Assembly: GCA_030762175.1 (NCBI GenBank)
Contig: CM060843.1
Span: 29,966,501-30,030,500, forward strand
DNA length: 64,000 nt
Direction: 5' to 3'
From: Metallyticus violacea
Taxonomy: Eukaryota; Arthropoda; Insecta; Mantodea; Metallyticidae
Shown: in pieces, positions 21,270-33,629 of the stretch
Layout: each line of letters opens with the position of its first letter
Position numbering within the stretch: position 1 is the stretch's first letter
The notes under the pieces: model-generated
Database searches by the model: none
Told to the model about the DNA's origin: nothing
What the model saw: the letters and a program-made list of their open reading frames with translations, nothing else
Program-made: the position numbers and the translations under genes

Positions 21270-23150
21270 GATTAAGAATTTATATTTTGAACAACATACA
21301 CGTTGCGGGCACCTGGTAGAAAGTGTTAATAGAGAACGACAAGACCTCTTTAATCAATTGTTTGCAAAATGGCAGCTATTTAAGGAATTGCTGCAGAAGG
21401 TAATAGAACATTGCTGTATTCGGAAAATGACTGTATCATGAAAAGTAGTAGATTAAAGTGGATGAAGTAAATGTCATCAATAACAGAGAAGTGTACCGCT
21501 TTAAAGAACGAGTTACCAAATAAATGGGCTTGAATATTCAGCAAATAAAGTCGTAAGTTCATTGGTGATCTAAAATAGAATAGTTTGAAAACGAAAATAC
21601 TTTCATTTAAGGAAAGTTTATGTATTTAAAATAACGAAACTCTTCGATTTTTTGAAATGTGCTATGGTTTCAGCTAAATAAATGGAATTATGATAATTTG
21701 AAAGTTAAGTAAGTACTATTCAGTTAATGTTGACCGTACTTACTGATCATATTAGTTACTAAGTCACCATTCGAATACATTTATTTAGTTCCTATTAATT
21801 TTAAGTTACATGGTTTTTAAAGGGTTTATATTATGAATTAAATTAACCCAAAATATACATTCGTTCTAAGGAAAAGAATGCATAAAACCCATGAATTTGA
21901 ATGTTACCAAGGTTGAGCCTGGAATCTCTTTAAAGCTAAATATTGATTCAAATTGTTCATTAATGCACACTTTTAAATAACTCTGAGAAAAGAAATCCTG
22001 ACAAGAACTTCTATTATGTTTCTTTATTACTGATGAACTGAAATTCAAACCAAAAAAACTGAACTACAAATTTAATGAAACGTCACAGACGGTCCTTCAT
22101 TAATATTTTTATTTAAACTTTTAAAACTCTCTGAGTGGTGCATAATTTGCCCATACTTCTTTGTTTAAACTTCTACAAACGCTTTCTGTCAAGAAGAGAA
22201 GCTTCGTTACTAATATGTAGATTGCAGACGACCACAAACAGGTGGTTTCTGCTCTGTAGTTATCCAGATGTCACACGTTTCTACCCCTAGAAATTCTCAA
22301 ATAGATATTAGATCAAAGATGAGCAATATAGAAATGTGTTTCCTATCTTAAATTGTCAGCAATTATCAATTATTGATATTATTAAATTATTCTGTTATGA
22401 GATTAAATATAAACGTTGAATTCTGTTGAAAAATAATAGAATGCTTATGGCTCGTCGTTCACCACTTCTTATATGCTTAACAGTACATATCAATATATGT
22501 CACCTTTGACGTGTAATAAGCTTGGAAAATGAAATATATCAATTTTATATTTACACTCAAGCACTCACTCAATTTGAACTATAAAGTCTCGAAATTTCTT
22601 CGAAGACACAAGCTTCACGGATTTTTTTTAAAAAAAATTCATTTATACATGGTGAAGGTGGTCTATAACTTTCCTTGTGTAGGAGTTCTCTGAGATGAAT
22701 AGAATATAAAAGTTTAGTTCACTCAATTTTAAGCAATTTTTGAGAAAATGTTGCTAACTTATTACTTTCTTTAAACTTGCGTAATTCTTTAAAATTTGAA
22801 GTGTTACACATGAAAAAGTAAAATATAGTCTTTACATGTTATAATCTATTTTATAGTCATAAGTCTTGGTAAGTGAAGTTTTCTGACTTGCAAGGCATGT
22901 TATTATTTTAAGTTAACTGGAGCACCGAAACATTGCTACACTGAAAATCCAGAAACAAATTAATTGTGTAGTTGTTGTGTAGCACATGTTTTAGTAGCTA
23001 ATTCTAGTTTTTATTTATTTTTTAATGTGAAACCATTGACGTGTTTTGTGAATGACACAGCTTGGCCATGCAGACTACGTTTAAATGTTACTTATACGAG
23101 TAAATTTTTACAAAAACTGGGAAAGAAGAAAAAAATTTTGGGATAAACTG
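21270..23150. other. AT-rich noncoding stretch
   Basis: Short frames only, no recognisable motif. A T/A-rich inverted run (ttttttttaaaaaaaa) lies near 22622-22637. Confidence 0.45.
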
Positions 23151-23152
23151 TT

Positions 23153-24205
23153 TTATTGCTTTTTAAAATATTCGCCTTTAAGATTTATACACTTCTGCAT
23201 GAGTTCAAACCAATTCTCGAAAGAATTTCGTTGGTATCTCAAAAAAAGTTTTTTTAAAGGCTTCAACAGCTTCTTGAGGTGGTGAAAATAGCGTCCACAC
23301 TGTTTTTGCTTTCCATTCGGGAACAACAAGAAGTCTTTAGACGATAAATTAGATGAATACGGAAATAAGACATTAATTCGATGTTTTTCTCCTTCCAATA
23401 ATCAATTGTTTGACCTGCTGTATGAGGGCTGGCACTGTCATGATGCAGAATGATTTTTTATTTTTTTCCTGATTTCGTCGTTGACTTTTGGCATAAAAAT
23501 TGTTGTATACTATTATTATTTTGGCATAAAATTTTTCTGTATACCATTATTCTTTAAAGGAATGGTTGCGACATGTCCAGTACAACCGAAGAAGGGAAAA
23601 GAAAGAAAGAATCATTTTCTTGGGAGTGCTTCGAACAACTTTTGTGGGATTCAGTTCTTCTTGGAACACTCAATGGTTGTTACTTAATTTCCAGTTCACA
23701 CGAATACATTCAAGTTCCGTCACCTGTTATGATGCTGTATAAGAATTTTGCAGTAGTTCGATAGAATTTTTGAGCGTTTTATTACACCAATTAACACGTG
23801 GTTTATTTGAATTTCAGTCAAATTATGCGGAATCCATCGGAACAGATCTTTTTCACAGCTAAATATTCATGCAAAATCGAAAATACTGCAGTCTTCGATT
23901 TGCTTATGGATGCCTCTATCTCAATGTAAGTCACATGCCGATTTTCTTTAATCTCGTTGCGCCCAATATCGATGTTGATCGATTTTGGTCATCTTCACGG
24001 AATTCCTCACTGATGGACGCACGACCACGAAAAAATTCTAAAAAGCAATTGTAAACAGTTTTTTCTGATGTTGCTTCATATCAAATGTTGAACTAAGCAA
24101 TTCTATGCATTGCTGTTGAATTAGGCCTGTACTAAAATCGTAAAAAATCATCCCACAAAAATCTTCACGTGAAATTCCCATTTATTCGCAAAACTGCTTC
24201 CTTTA
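23153..24205 (-). pseudogene. Mariner transposase relic 2
   Basis: On the minus strand near 24170 an N-terminal-like segment is followed by FRGRASISEEFRED (about 24010), KKICSRWIPHNL-like sequence (about 23840), the second catalytic region ILHHDSASPHTAGQTIDYW (about 23400-23455) and the last region PYSSNLSSKDFLLFP with a C-terminal NWFELMQKCINLKGEYF. The block order fits a mariner of the LHHDSASxHTA type. Both later Asp residues appear kept, but several frameshifts and AT-rich insertions (23460-23560) break the frame. Terminal inverted repeats were not found. Confidence 0.82.
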
Positions 24206-24209
24206 AACG

Positions 24210-24690
24210 CTCACTGTAAACAAATTACCCGCTAAATTTCTAAGCTGCAATTGTTTTTACAATAACAAATGTCAACTGAAAATAGTAATAATTAATCTCA
24301 ATAGCGTCACTTAGTGGTCATTTGTAAAATTTTTATAAAGGTTTCTGCCCTGGCATATGAAATGTAGAAGAACCTTTTAAGGGGTTCGAACCTCTTGGGG
24401 AGGGGGCTATAACTACATCGGGGTGTTCTAACCTGAAACATGTTTAGAACGGCGTATAAGTTCGCGTAGTTACAGCCCGTGAATTCCCCCCCCCCCAAAC
24501 TTATCCCTTCCTCCCTGTGGCATCCCCATTGGAAGCGTACGCACAAATGGACAGCTGTGAGCAAGGCTTCAGTACCGAAGAATCCTCCTCCGCCCCAAAA
24601 AGCTCAATCTAGTCCAACGGAATTATAGCGGCACTAATCTATTGAGAAAGGTTTCCAAATAAAACAACGTCATATGTTAGGTCATGCATT
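24210..24690. other. Spacer between two mariner relics
   Basis: Contains a 10-plus C run near 24487-24497 and a GC-richer patch (24380-24600) with an 85-codon minus frame lacking any known domain. Confidence 0.35.
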
Positions 24691-24694
24691 AGTC

Positions 24695-25393
24695 TCTATC
24701 GACTGGGTGCCGCGTTTGTTAACAATAGACCAAAAAGCATTTGAATGAATGTGGTACAAAAGTATTTAGACTTGTTTAAGACGAATTTCAGTGAGTTTCT
24801 CCGACATTTCGTAATAGTGGATTCATCACTACACCCAGAGCAAAGGAGCAGTTCAAACAGAGAGTGGCAACAGGTGAAAGTGCAGTTCATGTGCAGGAAA
24901 AGTCATGGCTACGGTTTTCTGGGATTATCTTGGTGTGTAGATGACCTGCAGATGGGCAGAACCATTAACGGAGAGTATGGCACTTCATTACTGGACCAAC
25001 TAAAGGCTAAATGTCCACTCCTTGCGAAAACAATTTTTCTTTCATCACAATATAATGCTTTTGTACACACGTCTGGGATTGTTGCTACAAAACAGCATGA
25101 GCTTCGCTTCCAAGTGCGTCCACTTCCGTTATATTCACCGGATTATTTTTTATTCCCAAACCTGAAGAAATGGCTGGGTGGACAAAAATTCACATAAATG
25201 AATGAGATTGAAGCTGAGACAGACGCTCACTTTTAGCTGCTGAAAAATATTATTTTACTGAGGGCATTAAACGTTGGAAAGTCTTTGGATAAAATTTATT
25301 AATTTACAAGATTACTATGTTGAAAAATATAAAAAAATTATCTAAAATCTTGTGTTTTCTTGATTATACCGAGAACTTTTAGAATGTCCCTCG
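24695..25393 (+). pseudogene. Mariner transposase relic 3 with 3' terminal repeat
   Basis: The plus strand reads WVPRLLTIDQK (24703), then after a frameshift LDLFKTNFSEFLRHFVIVD, TINGEYGTSLLDQLK, the second catalytic block SQYNAFVHTSG and FLFPNLKKWLGGQKFT. Mariner blocks are in order. The second Asp (QDNA in the family) is Tyr, and the PYSPDLAPSDYFLF block is shortened to YSPDYFLF. A 3' terminal repeat follows: ACCGAGAACTTTTAGAATGT then CCCTCG, ending before TA at 25394-25395. No matching 5' terminal repeat was seen, so the copy is truncated. Confidence 0.88.
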
Positions 25394-25429
25394 TAATTTA
25401 TATGTAGGCAACCAATAAAGCAATTTAAT

Positions 25430-25550
25430 GTTATGTAAGGCCCGTTGAGGTGGGTGCATTTTGAATTGAATACACCGCCTATGGTGTCCCAGTAGTAAAA
25501 ACGGCGTTAAACACTATTAATTTTTTAATGCATTTCTGTAGGTTAAAAAA
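25430..25550 (+). mobile_element. SINE2 3' fragment
   Basis: Only the tail is present: ACACCGCCTATGGTGTCCCA, AGTAGTAAAAACGGCGTTAA and CACTATTAA match the tails of the copies at 676-952 (minus) and 47870-48149. The head is absent, so this is a truncated relic. Confidence 0.65.
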
Positions 25551-25559
25551 TGAAATATC

Positions 25560-26510
25560 TGAGAAACTTTTGTATCGCTTTGCAGCAGAAATAAATTTAG
25601 TGAACAGTTATAGATCATAGCCCCTTCCCCCTATAGTTCAGATTTGTCACCACGCGACTATCATTAACTAGACTTAGCTGAAGAAACTTTTTCCAGTGAC
25701 AAATAGTTAGAAGACTTTATTGGAAATTTGTTGCGTACTGGTTAGAAAAAAAATTATGAAGAGGGAATAAAAAATCTGCCAGTGTGATAAAATATTGTTT
25801 AGAAAGTAGTGCAAGCTATATAGAGATATAGATTTGTATTTGTTATCACATACATTGATCAAAAAAGATTTTTCAAAGAAGTCTAATTAATATTTGATCC
25901 GTCCTCGTGGAAACTATATCTGTCACACATTACCGCATGTAAAGCCGCTATGAAGAAGGCTGCCTGCCGCAATACCTCAGCTAGCGCAAACTTAGCCGCC
26001 GAACTATTTTCGTTAAGTCGATCCGCACAGTAAACATGTCCAACATGTCGCAAATATCGTAATACTAAACTGCTGCAGTCGCGATCTCTCTCTCCGGATC
26101 ATCCTATTCTAGACAAATCACCAGTAAAATCAACTGCATGTGTAAGCAAGTACTCATAACGATTCCAGAGTCTCGAAAAGGTTAATTCCAAAGAAATCGG
26201 ATGCTCAATACAGTAGTGAAGTATAAATGAACCCCGGTTGAACACATACATTCTGAAATGCAATGAATGCAATCCGTAAACAATAATATTATCTTGACAG
26301 TCTTCGTCGTCCAATGCAATATGGTAACTTGAATTTTAAAGTCCTCAAGGAAATATTTAAATATCCTAATTCTTATCTCATGTTTTGTTTTCATTGCCTT
26401 TACTCTACATTGGTTGAAATTTAATGTACTGCATAGCCTAATGAATGACAATATCTTAGAACTCATTACTCATTATGTTGATGGTATTTGGTTAGCGTTT
26501 TGAGAGTGAG
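25560..26510. other. Noncoding stretch
   Basis: Two overlapping minus frames (26099-26466) show no domain. A GC-richer patch (25900-26100) is not recognised. Confidence 0.4.
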
Positions 26511-26526
26511 AACATTCTCATTAGAG

Positions 26527-26809
26527 TTTGTTTTATTTCGTTTATTTATGGATGCTCTTTAACATCTCAGGTCATCAGCGTCCCATTCAATTCAGGGCGT
26601 AAAACGGCCGACAAATTTTGCTCAGAGGTTTGAGGTTCTTTATTGTGCCATAAATGTACAACGTGGGACCCACGGCTTTACTTCCCTTCAGAAGGAAGCC
26701 ATACTTAGGATTTTTACGCCCGAAAAAATCCATAATTCTGGCCGAGTTCGAACCCGCGATCTTGGGCTTAGAAGGTAAGTGTGGTTACAATTACACCACC
26801 AGGACCGAC
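26527..26809 (-). mobile_element. SINE1 copy C with target-site duplication
   Basis: Full-length SINE1 on the minus strand, with a readable B box (GGGTTCGAACTC, about 26745-26756). Flanking repeats tctcattagag (26516-26526) and tctcattaggg (26810-26820), 10 of 11 identical, fit a target-site duplication. Confidence 0.9.
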
Positions 26810-26984
26810 TCTCATTAGGGATGATACTAACAGGATAAGTTTGGATTGGATTGTATCATTAAGAACGGGGAAGATATTTCGTTACTTCAGTCTTGCTCAA
26901 GGGAGATACCGGCGGCCAGCATTCACGGGCGGTGAGGTCTGAACGTGAACCTAGACAAGGTTCGTAATATTGTTTTTAGTTAGA

Positions 26985-27212
26985 ACACAACAAAACCGGC
27001 GAAGCTCCCCCCTCCAAGTAATTCGAGCCCCTCACATTCACATCAGGCGCCGGGGTAGAAATGACAATCAAACCGCATCATCCTTCTTCCACAGCATTTT
27101 CTACCCTGTAACAGAACCAATCATGGAGGCAGCACCAAAGGGAATTGAACCAGAGGCTTTCCGAATGCGAGTCCCAAGCTTTATCTCTTGAGTCAACCCG
27201 CTCGGTAGATTA
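26985..27212 (-). mobile_element. SINE3 copy A (tRNA-derived)
   Basis: On the minus strand CTACCGAGCGGGTTGACTCA (A box region) and CTTGGGACTCGCATTCGG lead to a B box GGTTCAATTCC at tRNA spacing. A body follows with GGGGTAGAAATG and AGGGGCTCGAATTACTTGG read in their own orientations. The head is shared with 46095-46165. The family differs in sequence from SINE1 and SINE2. Confidence 0.6.
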
Positions 27213-27219
27213 ATTATGT

Positions 27220-28690
27220 GTGTGAGTAGCTGGCAATGCAAGATCTGGATTAGCTTCAAGAAAATAGAGATTTGCAATTTTCCTTGCATTCAAATGTTAC
27301 ACAGTCGACACATACTTATACAGAATGAACCGGCTCAGCCTGTCTGATGCTAAACATTGAAGCGTAATTCTCCATGATTAGCCTTGATTTTTTAAAATGT
27401 AGATATGAGAATTAGCTCACATTAACAATAAAGCTTTTCTTAGCTCTCTCATATCCGAACAGGTTCAAATTCTCACTGCAAATGACTGGAGAGTATGCCG
27501 GCCACACTACCTTCGGACTCAAGTCGCTCGTAGCCTATCCATGGATCTATCTAACCTAACCTAGATGTGAGAAGCTATGAGATGTTATTCATATGCTACA
27601 CGTAACAGCGAAAAATATATAAACTTATCTGTAATCAAATCTGGCGCTACGAAATATAAGGGCTGTTTTAGAGATTTAGAGACATTATTACTATTTTGTA
27701 AATTATGAAGTCTGTGCAGATCTACAAATCTATAATGAAAATAATGACATAAACAAATAGAAATAAGTAGAATAATGAAAATAACGTGCTAAAATACATA
27801 TCAGAGAACTTAATTGTTGTATATGATATCCCGGCTTGTGAAGTTTAGTTGAAAGTAACGGCACTACATGGGGATTAAAGTCAAGTTGAGAAACAAAGCA
27901 AGTAGAATTTTAATTCATAAACTAATAAAATATCCGTCAAAGTTTTGCAACAGCTTCAAATATAGTTACGGGAAAATTGGCAATTATACATGCTAGCTGT
28001 GCTTAATCAAATATTTTCATTTTTATATAGCATTATGAATACACAATATTAGGAATGGATGTCAGGTTTTATTTATATGAGATAAATACCTAGGTGCAAT
28101 GCAAGAAAAGTTTAGCCTGTTTTTGTTGAATCTCTCGAAAACTTTTGGATGAATTGAAAAGAAAAGAAAATAACTTCAATTTTTTTTGTATAAATTGTGA
28201 AATATTTTTCTGTGCTACATATTAAAACCAATAGTCTTATTCCTTAATGGGACTCTTTAAGCACACGTAACATTGAATGATTTAATGATTATATTTTCTT
28301 AGAAACGACGCACTGCTTTAAAATTGTTTTAAAATTATTTATAAATTAGCGCTTTTAGTAAAATTTTAAATAAAATGCATCCAATAGTTTTTAAATTTTT
28401 TCATATTGTAACATGGGTAGTGGCCTTCATGCGGCGTATTTAAAATGATTCTAGATTTCCCTTCAGTCCTCGATTTACCTATGGTTACTTTTGAACAAAA
28501 AAAGAAGTGCAATTACTTGTTAACTGAAATTCGGTTTCTTTTGCGCCAGGCTGTATATTGGATCAAGATAATAAAGAAAATTTTGCTTTCTTTACCGTAA
28601 CACATGTCGAAGAGATTCATCTCGCTGCATCCAGGGTTGAGCTTAGACCTCATTCAAACAGCTACTGCCTTAGCTTAAATGTTTTCCAAA
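27220..28690. other. AT-rich noncoding stretch
   Basis: A B-box-like ACAGGTTCAAATTCTC at about 27460 hints at a decayed tRNA-like sequence. No gene is recognised. Confidence 0.35.
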
Positions 28691-28955
28691 ATGAATAAGA
28701 ATAGGGGATCGTGGTGGAATTCAATTGTTGCACGATGTCCAAGCACTCTACTGTTGTAAAGTTATCGACCTACGTTCGAACAACTGCAGCATAATGCGCA
28801 GGAGCTCCATCATGCTAGAGTTGATCAAAGTTGTCCAAACGCATGATGATTCCTGGTGTAGCCTCTTGAAGCAGAGCAAGTACTTGTTATCATCGAGATT
28901 TCCAACAATAAAGTGGGACCGAATTACACCGGTGCTGTCCTAGGTCGCCCACTAT
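28690..28955 (-). pseudogene. IS630/Tc1-type transposase relic (DGAPAHY family)
   Basis: On the minus strand HDGAPAHYAAVVRT (near 28790-28830) is the second catalytic block of a DDE transposase family usually written QDGAPxHYxxxVR. The following PPRSPxL block survives only in another frame near 28710. Stops and frameshifts are frequent. It lies against the 3' side of the mariner relic at 29018-29720 in the same orientation. Confidence 0.6.
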
Positions 28956-29017
28956 TTGTGAATTACACTGTAAACAGATTACGTGATGGGGAATTTGACT
29001 CGCAATGCTCTCTCCAT

Positions 29018-29720
29018 TTACTCAGCACAGAACTTAAGCCTTGTTGGTAACCGATCTTTACAGCAAAATTTCTTTTCTTTTTCGTTAACATTTTCTACTG
29101 TTCCTGACGATTTTGATGCAAATAATTCGGTGATACCCATTTCCACGGTTTCAATGTTTTCGAAATTTCTTCTACGCAGAAAATGGATCATGGATAGAAA
29201 CAGATAATAATCTGAAGGGGCAAGATCAGGGCTATACGCTGGGTATGGTAACAGTTCGATCTCTTCCGATTTCTGTTTTTCTTCCATGATTGTTCGATGA
29301 TAGGGAGTTTCGAATTGGCCTAATGCAAGAGAGCTCTATTTCGATTAACTAATACTGGAGATCTCTGTCTCAAAACTTCATAAACTCGTTCCAGTTCTTG
29401 AGAATAAAGATTCCCATTAAGTCCATACACGTTTGGAATAAACTTCCAGTGAATCACACCTTCAAAATTCATCCAGTACATAACATTACTTTGAAGCCGA
29501 ACAGATTTTGTTTAGTGATGACTTTGGCAGGCTGACGGATTCGAGCCACTGTGTCAGGGTTGCGATAATACATCTATTTTTCATCATACGTGGCAATTCT
29601 TCTGATAAATTTGTCATCTGGGATTTGAGATAAACTGACGACAGATATCCACTCTGCGTTGGGCCTATTCAGGTGTTAAATCAAGATCTACAGTTTCTGG
29701 GTGATTTTTAAGTGTGTTAA
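29018..29720 (-). pseudogene. Mariner transposase relic 4
   Basis: The clearest minus frame carries PAYSPDLAPSDYYLF with the final catalytic Asp, then FLRRRNFENIETVEMGITEL and FASKSS. Upstream on the same strand, in other frames, are VMYWMNFEGVIHWKFIPN and QELERVYEVLRQRSPVLVNR, which match the block between the first and second catalytic Asp of mariner/maT-type transposases. The HDNARPH block is destroyed near 29285-29320. Terminal inverted repeats were not located. Confidence 0.85.
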
Positions 29721-29799
29721 TGTGGGGATGTATAACATTTTGGAAGTGCAAGCTAATTACACGAAATAAAGAGATTGGTACATGATCGACAGGAGTTTA

Positions 29800-31145
29800 G
29801 AAAATAAATAGATATACTGACGCTTAAAGACACAGAGACAATGTTAAAAAATGTCTCCCTTTAAACATTTTGATTGTTCTTAAACGTACGATGTTGAATA
29901 TGCAAATTCTACGACATATAGGTACAAAGACTCTTAAAGAAAAAAGAATGACATTTTTATGAAAACACTAGTTTTTATATTATAACATAAAAATTAAATT
30001 AAAATAAAAGAAAATAAAGTTATTGCAACCTTTACGATACGTTCAAAGCTAAAAGAACGCGGATCTCTAAGTACATCTTAATAAATTGTTATTCATAAGG
30101 AAGGCACACTGTAACCCCGCCTCATTAATTCACATTTATGATTAATGATATTCATTACACCATAGCCTGGGACCAAAATGTGCACTACATTAGTAATAGA
30201 TGAAAATATATAAAACTCCTATTATGGTTATAAATATTCTATCTGTAGAAAGTCATATTTTAGTTAATTTTTCTATTACTCTTTTTCGGAATGAAAACAA
30301 AAGTAAAATATAACTTACATTTAAAAAATCTCATATTCTATTCAACATCCAATTATGATATAATAGTGTAAATTTGAAAAAAAAAAAAATAAAATAAACG
30401 GACAAGTTTTTAAATTGCGCAGTATATGCTATCAAAGTAGGTTTCGTTCACCGATACTCTAGAATTTTCAGGGTAAAAACAATCCCAATTCATTTAAGTT
30501 TATATTTACAAAAGCACTGTTGCAATGACCACGTAGGAAGTTATAACTAAAGAAAGGTGGGACATATTTAACATTCGCAATGCTAAAGCTTCCATCAACG
30601 CTACAGCACAAGTGGAACGAAAAAACATTTAGATACATTCTGGGGAACTAACGAAAATATTTTAAAACAGGATATGATCTTGCCCCTTTGTGTTTGCAAA
30701 AATTATCTACACGTTGATTGATAAAAATGTTTTTGGTTCTTAAGAGTCAGACGAGTTAGATGTCTATCCTGAAATCAGTTTTTGGGTTAACAGTTAGCAT
30801 TTTTACACTTTTAGTTTATAATTTCAAACCTATCGATCCCTTACACAGCGAATACCGATGTACTTTTCGCCAAGTTAATATCGACATGCGCATAAGCGCG
30901 ATTGCTTTCTCCTGCCCTTGCTGATAAAAAGTGAACGTAGAAGCTTTGTGTTGGTCTGCAGGGGATAATTTTCAATTTCTTGCATTTTACTTTATAGGTA
31001 AGCGCCTGAGTAGGACTTAAGCAGTAATAACTCTGAAGTGATGTAGCAGAGTGCTCTTGGCGAAGTCTATGAGTTCTGAAATAATTCTCTAATACTGTTG
31101 TCATTTTGTCCTTGCATTAGGTAGATGTAATTTAGTTGTTCCCGC
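29800..31145. other. AT-rich noncoding stretch
   Basis: No domain recognised. A minus frame of 87 codons (30841-31104) lies in a less AT-rich patch but shows nothing familiar. Confidence 0.4.
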
Positions 31146-31147
31146 TT

Positions 31148-31208
31148 ATGCTGATGACCTGAGAAGTTAAGGGGCGTCCGTAAATTAAAAAAAAAAAAAA
31201 AAAAAAAA
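31148..31208 (+). mobile_element. SINE1 tail fragment (copy H) with poly-A
   Basis: GCTGATGACCTGAGAAGTTA and GGGGCGTCCGTAAATT are the last bases of SINE1, followed by about 22 A residues. Head and body are missing. Confidence 0.8.
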
Positions 31209-31553
31209 TCTTGACTTGTTTTCAATACAAGTGCTAAGTTCTTGTCTGTAACTATTACAAAATAAGTTCAGTAATCTGGAAGAAAAGTTAAAACATTCTC
31301 TTAAGCAATGTAAATCAAAATCTTCTGCTGTAATTTCTTTATGCGCGTCATTTAGTTCTTTCAATTATTTCAAATTTTCAAAACATCTTATCCCCTCCGT
31401 CTCTCCGCCATTTTGCTGCAAGATGATGCAAATGTAACTATCATGGCTAGCCCCAGCTTAGTAGGCATGTTGTCTAAACTATTATTTCGAAGATCTCTTG
31501 ATACAATTAACTAACTAGGCATTATAGCGTCTTTGCTTAAAATAGTTGGATAC

Positions 31554-31556
<3 letters not shown>

Positions 31557-31608
<52 letters not shown>
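31557..31608. repeat. 52-base poly-T tract
   Basis: An uninterrupted T run. No element end was found next to it in the antisense sense; the LINE relic at 31800-32305 begins about 190 bp later. It may be the poly-A tail of a lost minus-strand retroelement. Confidence 0.9.
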
Positions 31609-31611
<3 letters not shown>

Positions 31612-31799
31612 TTTACAGACATTTAAATCTCATGTTTAGTTTAAATATTGATAATAATGCTCTTATTGAAACCAAATCACTTATTTTCCAGCTATTGTAA
31701 CTTGTATTAGGGACTTCACTTAGGTGCATATATTAAACAAATTATATTTTGCCTAAAGATTTTTAAAATACTTTGGATTATATGAAAGTTCCGAATATT

Positions 31800-32305
31800 T
31801 ATATCGCTCTTAGGCATGGACCATTTCTATAATATTTTACTCTGGGGTCAAACTAACTATACATTTAAAGATAAACTTTATAGCCCAAAAGAAACATGTA
31901 AGGTTTATATTTAGCTTAAAGCCACCTGACATATATTTTAGATTATACAGAACTTTTACTGTGACATATAGTGCCTTGTTTTATAAAAGCAATACTAATA
32001 TATTAACTTTGAATGGTGAAATTCATAATTATGCAATACTAATATGTGTGTTACTAAATATGGAACTAAAAATACTAATCCGCCTATTTTTCACTGCTCT
32101 TGATAAATTAATATACTGTACATTAAAATGTAGCGCAGTTATAAATAAAATCAAAAAGTATTTAGTTAATAGGTAAACTTTTTACAGGGTTCATACGTTG
32201 TCTTTTAAATATTTTTATTTTTTCTTAATATTTAAGCGGTTTTTATTTTGACAGTGTCTATCTGTTCTTTGTATGACAGTGACAGTAAATAAATAAATAA
32301 TATAT
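31800..32305 (+). pseudogene. Jockey-like LINE 3' end with reverse-transcriptase relic
   Basis: HFYNILLWGQTN (31820-31855) matches the 'YGIxLWGNS' segment after the reverse-transcriptase catalytic site. LNGEIHNYAI and VINKIKKYLVNR in the 31961-32176 frame match the following 'xxIHNYNTR' and 'FKxxLKxYL' segments. The 3' end is GTATGACAGTGACAG followed by an AAATAAATAAATAA tail, typical of this LINE type. Stops and frameshifts make it inactive. Confidence 0.7.
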
Positions 32306-32309
32306 GATA

Positions 32310-32715
32310 TAATTACGATTCATTTATCTTCATTATTTCTTTCCATTTCTAAAACAGTGGAAGCAACTAAAAACTGTTAGTGAAAAAAGCTACAATCTTA
32401 ATATTTTTTGCATATATAAGCTACTTTACACCGTTATTTTTTCGTTAATTTCTTCTGCTGTAACATGTATTGCATTTGTTTATATTTAGAATTTTAACAA
32501 AGTCATTCAGAAAAGACATTTTGTATAAGAAAAGCATGTGTTAGTTATGAATGATCTGCAAAGCTAAGACGCTGCGTTTTTACAAATTATTTACGCAGAA
32601 GCTTTGATACGATTTTATTTATACACAGTACTAGCAGCTTGAAATCCTTTTATTTTATTTTCTCTTCGAAACTGTCTTCTTAACTGCTCACTAAAATTCT
32701 AGCAGGTTTTCATTA
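32310..32715. other. AT-rich noncoding stretch
   Basis: Nothing recognised. It ends in the pyrimidine-rich tract ahead of the candidate exon at 32719. Confidence 0.4.
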
Positions 32716-32718
32716 CAG

Positions 32719-32806
32719 GGGCCTGCAGTGGAGCACCCCATTACCGTAAAACGTCCATTAGTTAATTTGGCAACTGTACCCTCTAACAGCGTTACTATTC
32801 AAGGAG
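32719..32806 (+). CDS. Possible internal exon, host gene unknown
   Basis: An acceptor-like TTTTCATTACAG ends at 32718 and a donor-like AAGGAG|GTAATA follows 32806, delimiting 88 bases with one open frame beginning GPAVEHPITVKRPLVNL and containing VPSNSVTIQG. The block is less AT-rich than its surroundings and the peptide has a balanced, non-random look, like a linker from a nuclear or cytoskeletal protein. No neighbouring exon is recognised and the protein is unknown to me. It is the best host-exon candidate in the window but could be chance. Confidence 0.25.
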
Positions 32807-32939
32807 GTAATACCACTTTAATATCTAATTATGCGCATGTAATATGTAACAAAACAGCAGTACTTACAATGTTTGGGCTCACGGTTTCACTCATGTTGAT
32901 AGTTGATGTGTTTGTTGAGCAGATAAACTAGTATTCTCA

Positions 32940-33400
32940 AGAATGTCAGTTTCTTGTGTATACCGATAAATATGTTAACAGTTTATAACAATGAACAACA
33001 ATTATAGATTGTCTGATCACAGTACTTTTTAGTATTCCCTGAACAATTGAAAATATCACACATGGAAGACTGAACACAAGGTTGTATTCAGACCACCGAA
33101 GTTTAAAAACTGACCCTGTAGTCTTTTTAATTCTGCTTTATCACATTTTAATCACTCGCATTAACGACCGTTGTCATCACTGCACCTTTAAAATTAGAAT
33201 AAGAATGAACAAAAAAATCACTCGACAATACTCCAAGGGAAATGACGCAATGCAGTTGTTGTTCGAACTCAGGGGAGCGGGATATTCAAAGCGTTCGGAG
33301 TGTTTTTATATTTATTATTGTATAAATTTTAATGTAAATATTAAAGGATTGAAACATTGATGTTTATTTGAGATCCTAGCTCTTAGTCGCATTCAGAGGG
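32940..33400. other. AT-rich noncoding stretch
   Basis: One 92-codon plus frame (33082-33360) without any domain. It ends in the poly-A run. Confidence 0.4.
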
Positions 33401-33427
33401 AAAAAAAAAAAAAAAAAAAAAAAAAAA
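33401..33427. repeat. 27-base poly-A tract
   Basis: An uninterrupted A run. No SINE or LINE body was recognised directly upstream. Confidence 0.9.
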
Positions 33428-33629
33428 CTGAAATTGAATGACTCGGACTGTAAAGTAAATTTATATTTTCTTTATGTACAGTTTTACTATACTGATACCG
33501 GCATTAAAAGATAAACATTTAAGTGCTCTAGTTTCATAAAGCATATATTTAAAAGTTTTAAGTATCAAACAACAAGTGCAAAAGGATGCTGATAGATAAA
33601 TTTTCTGCAATTTTGAAAATCCCGCTCAT

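Noticed and set aside
27553..27566. CTAACCTAACCTAG, resembling the insect telomere repeat TTAGG
   Set aside because: Only two units, no array, inside ordinary AT-rich DNA.
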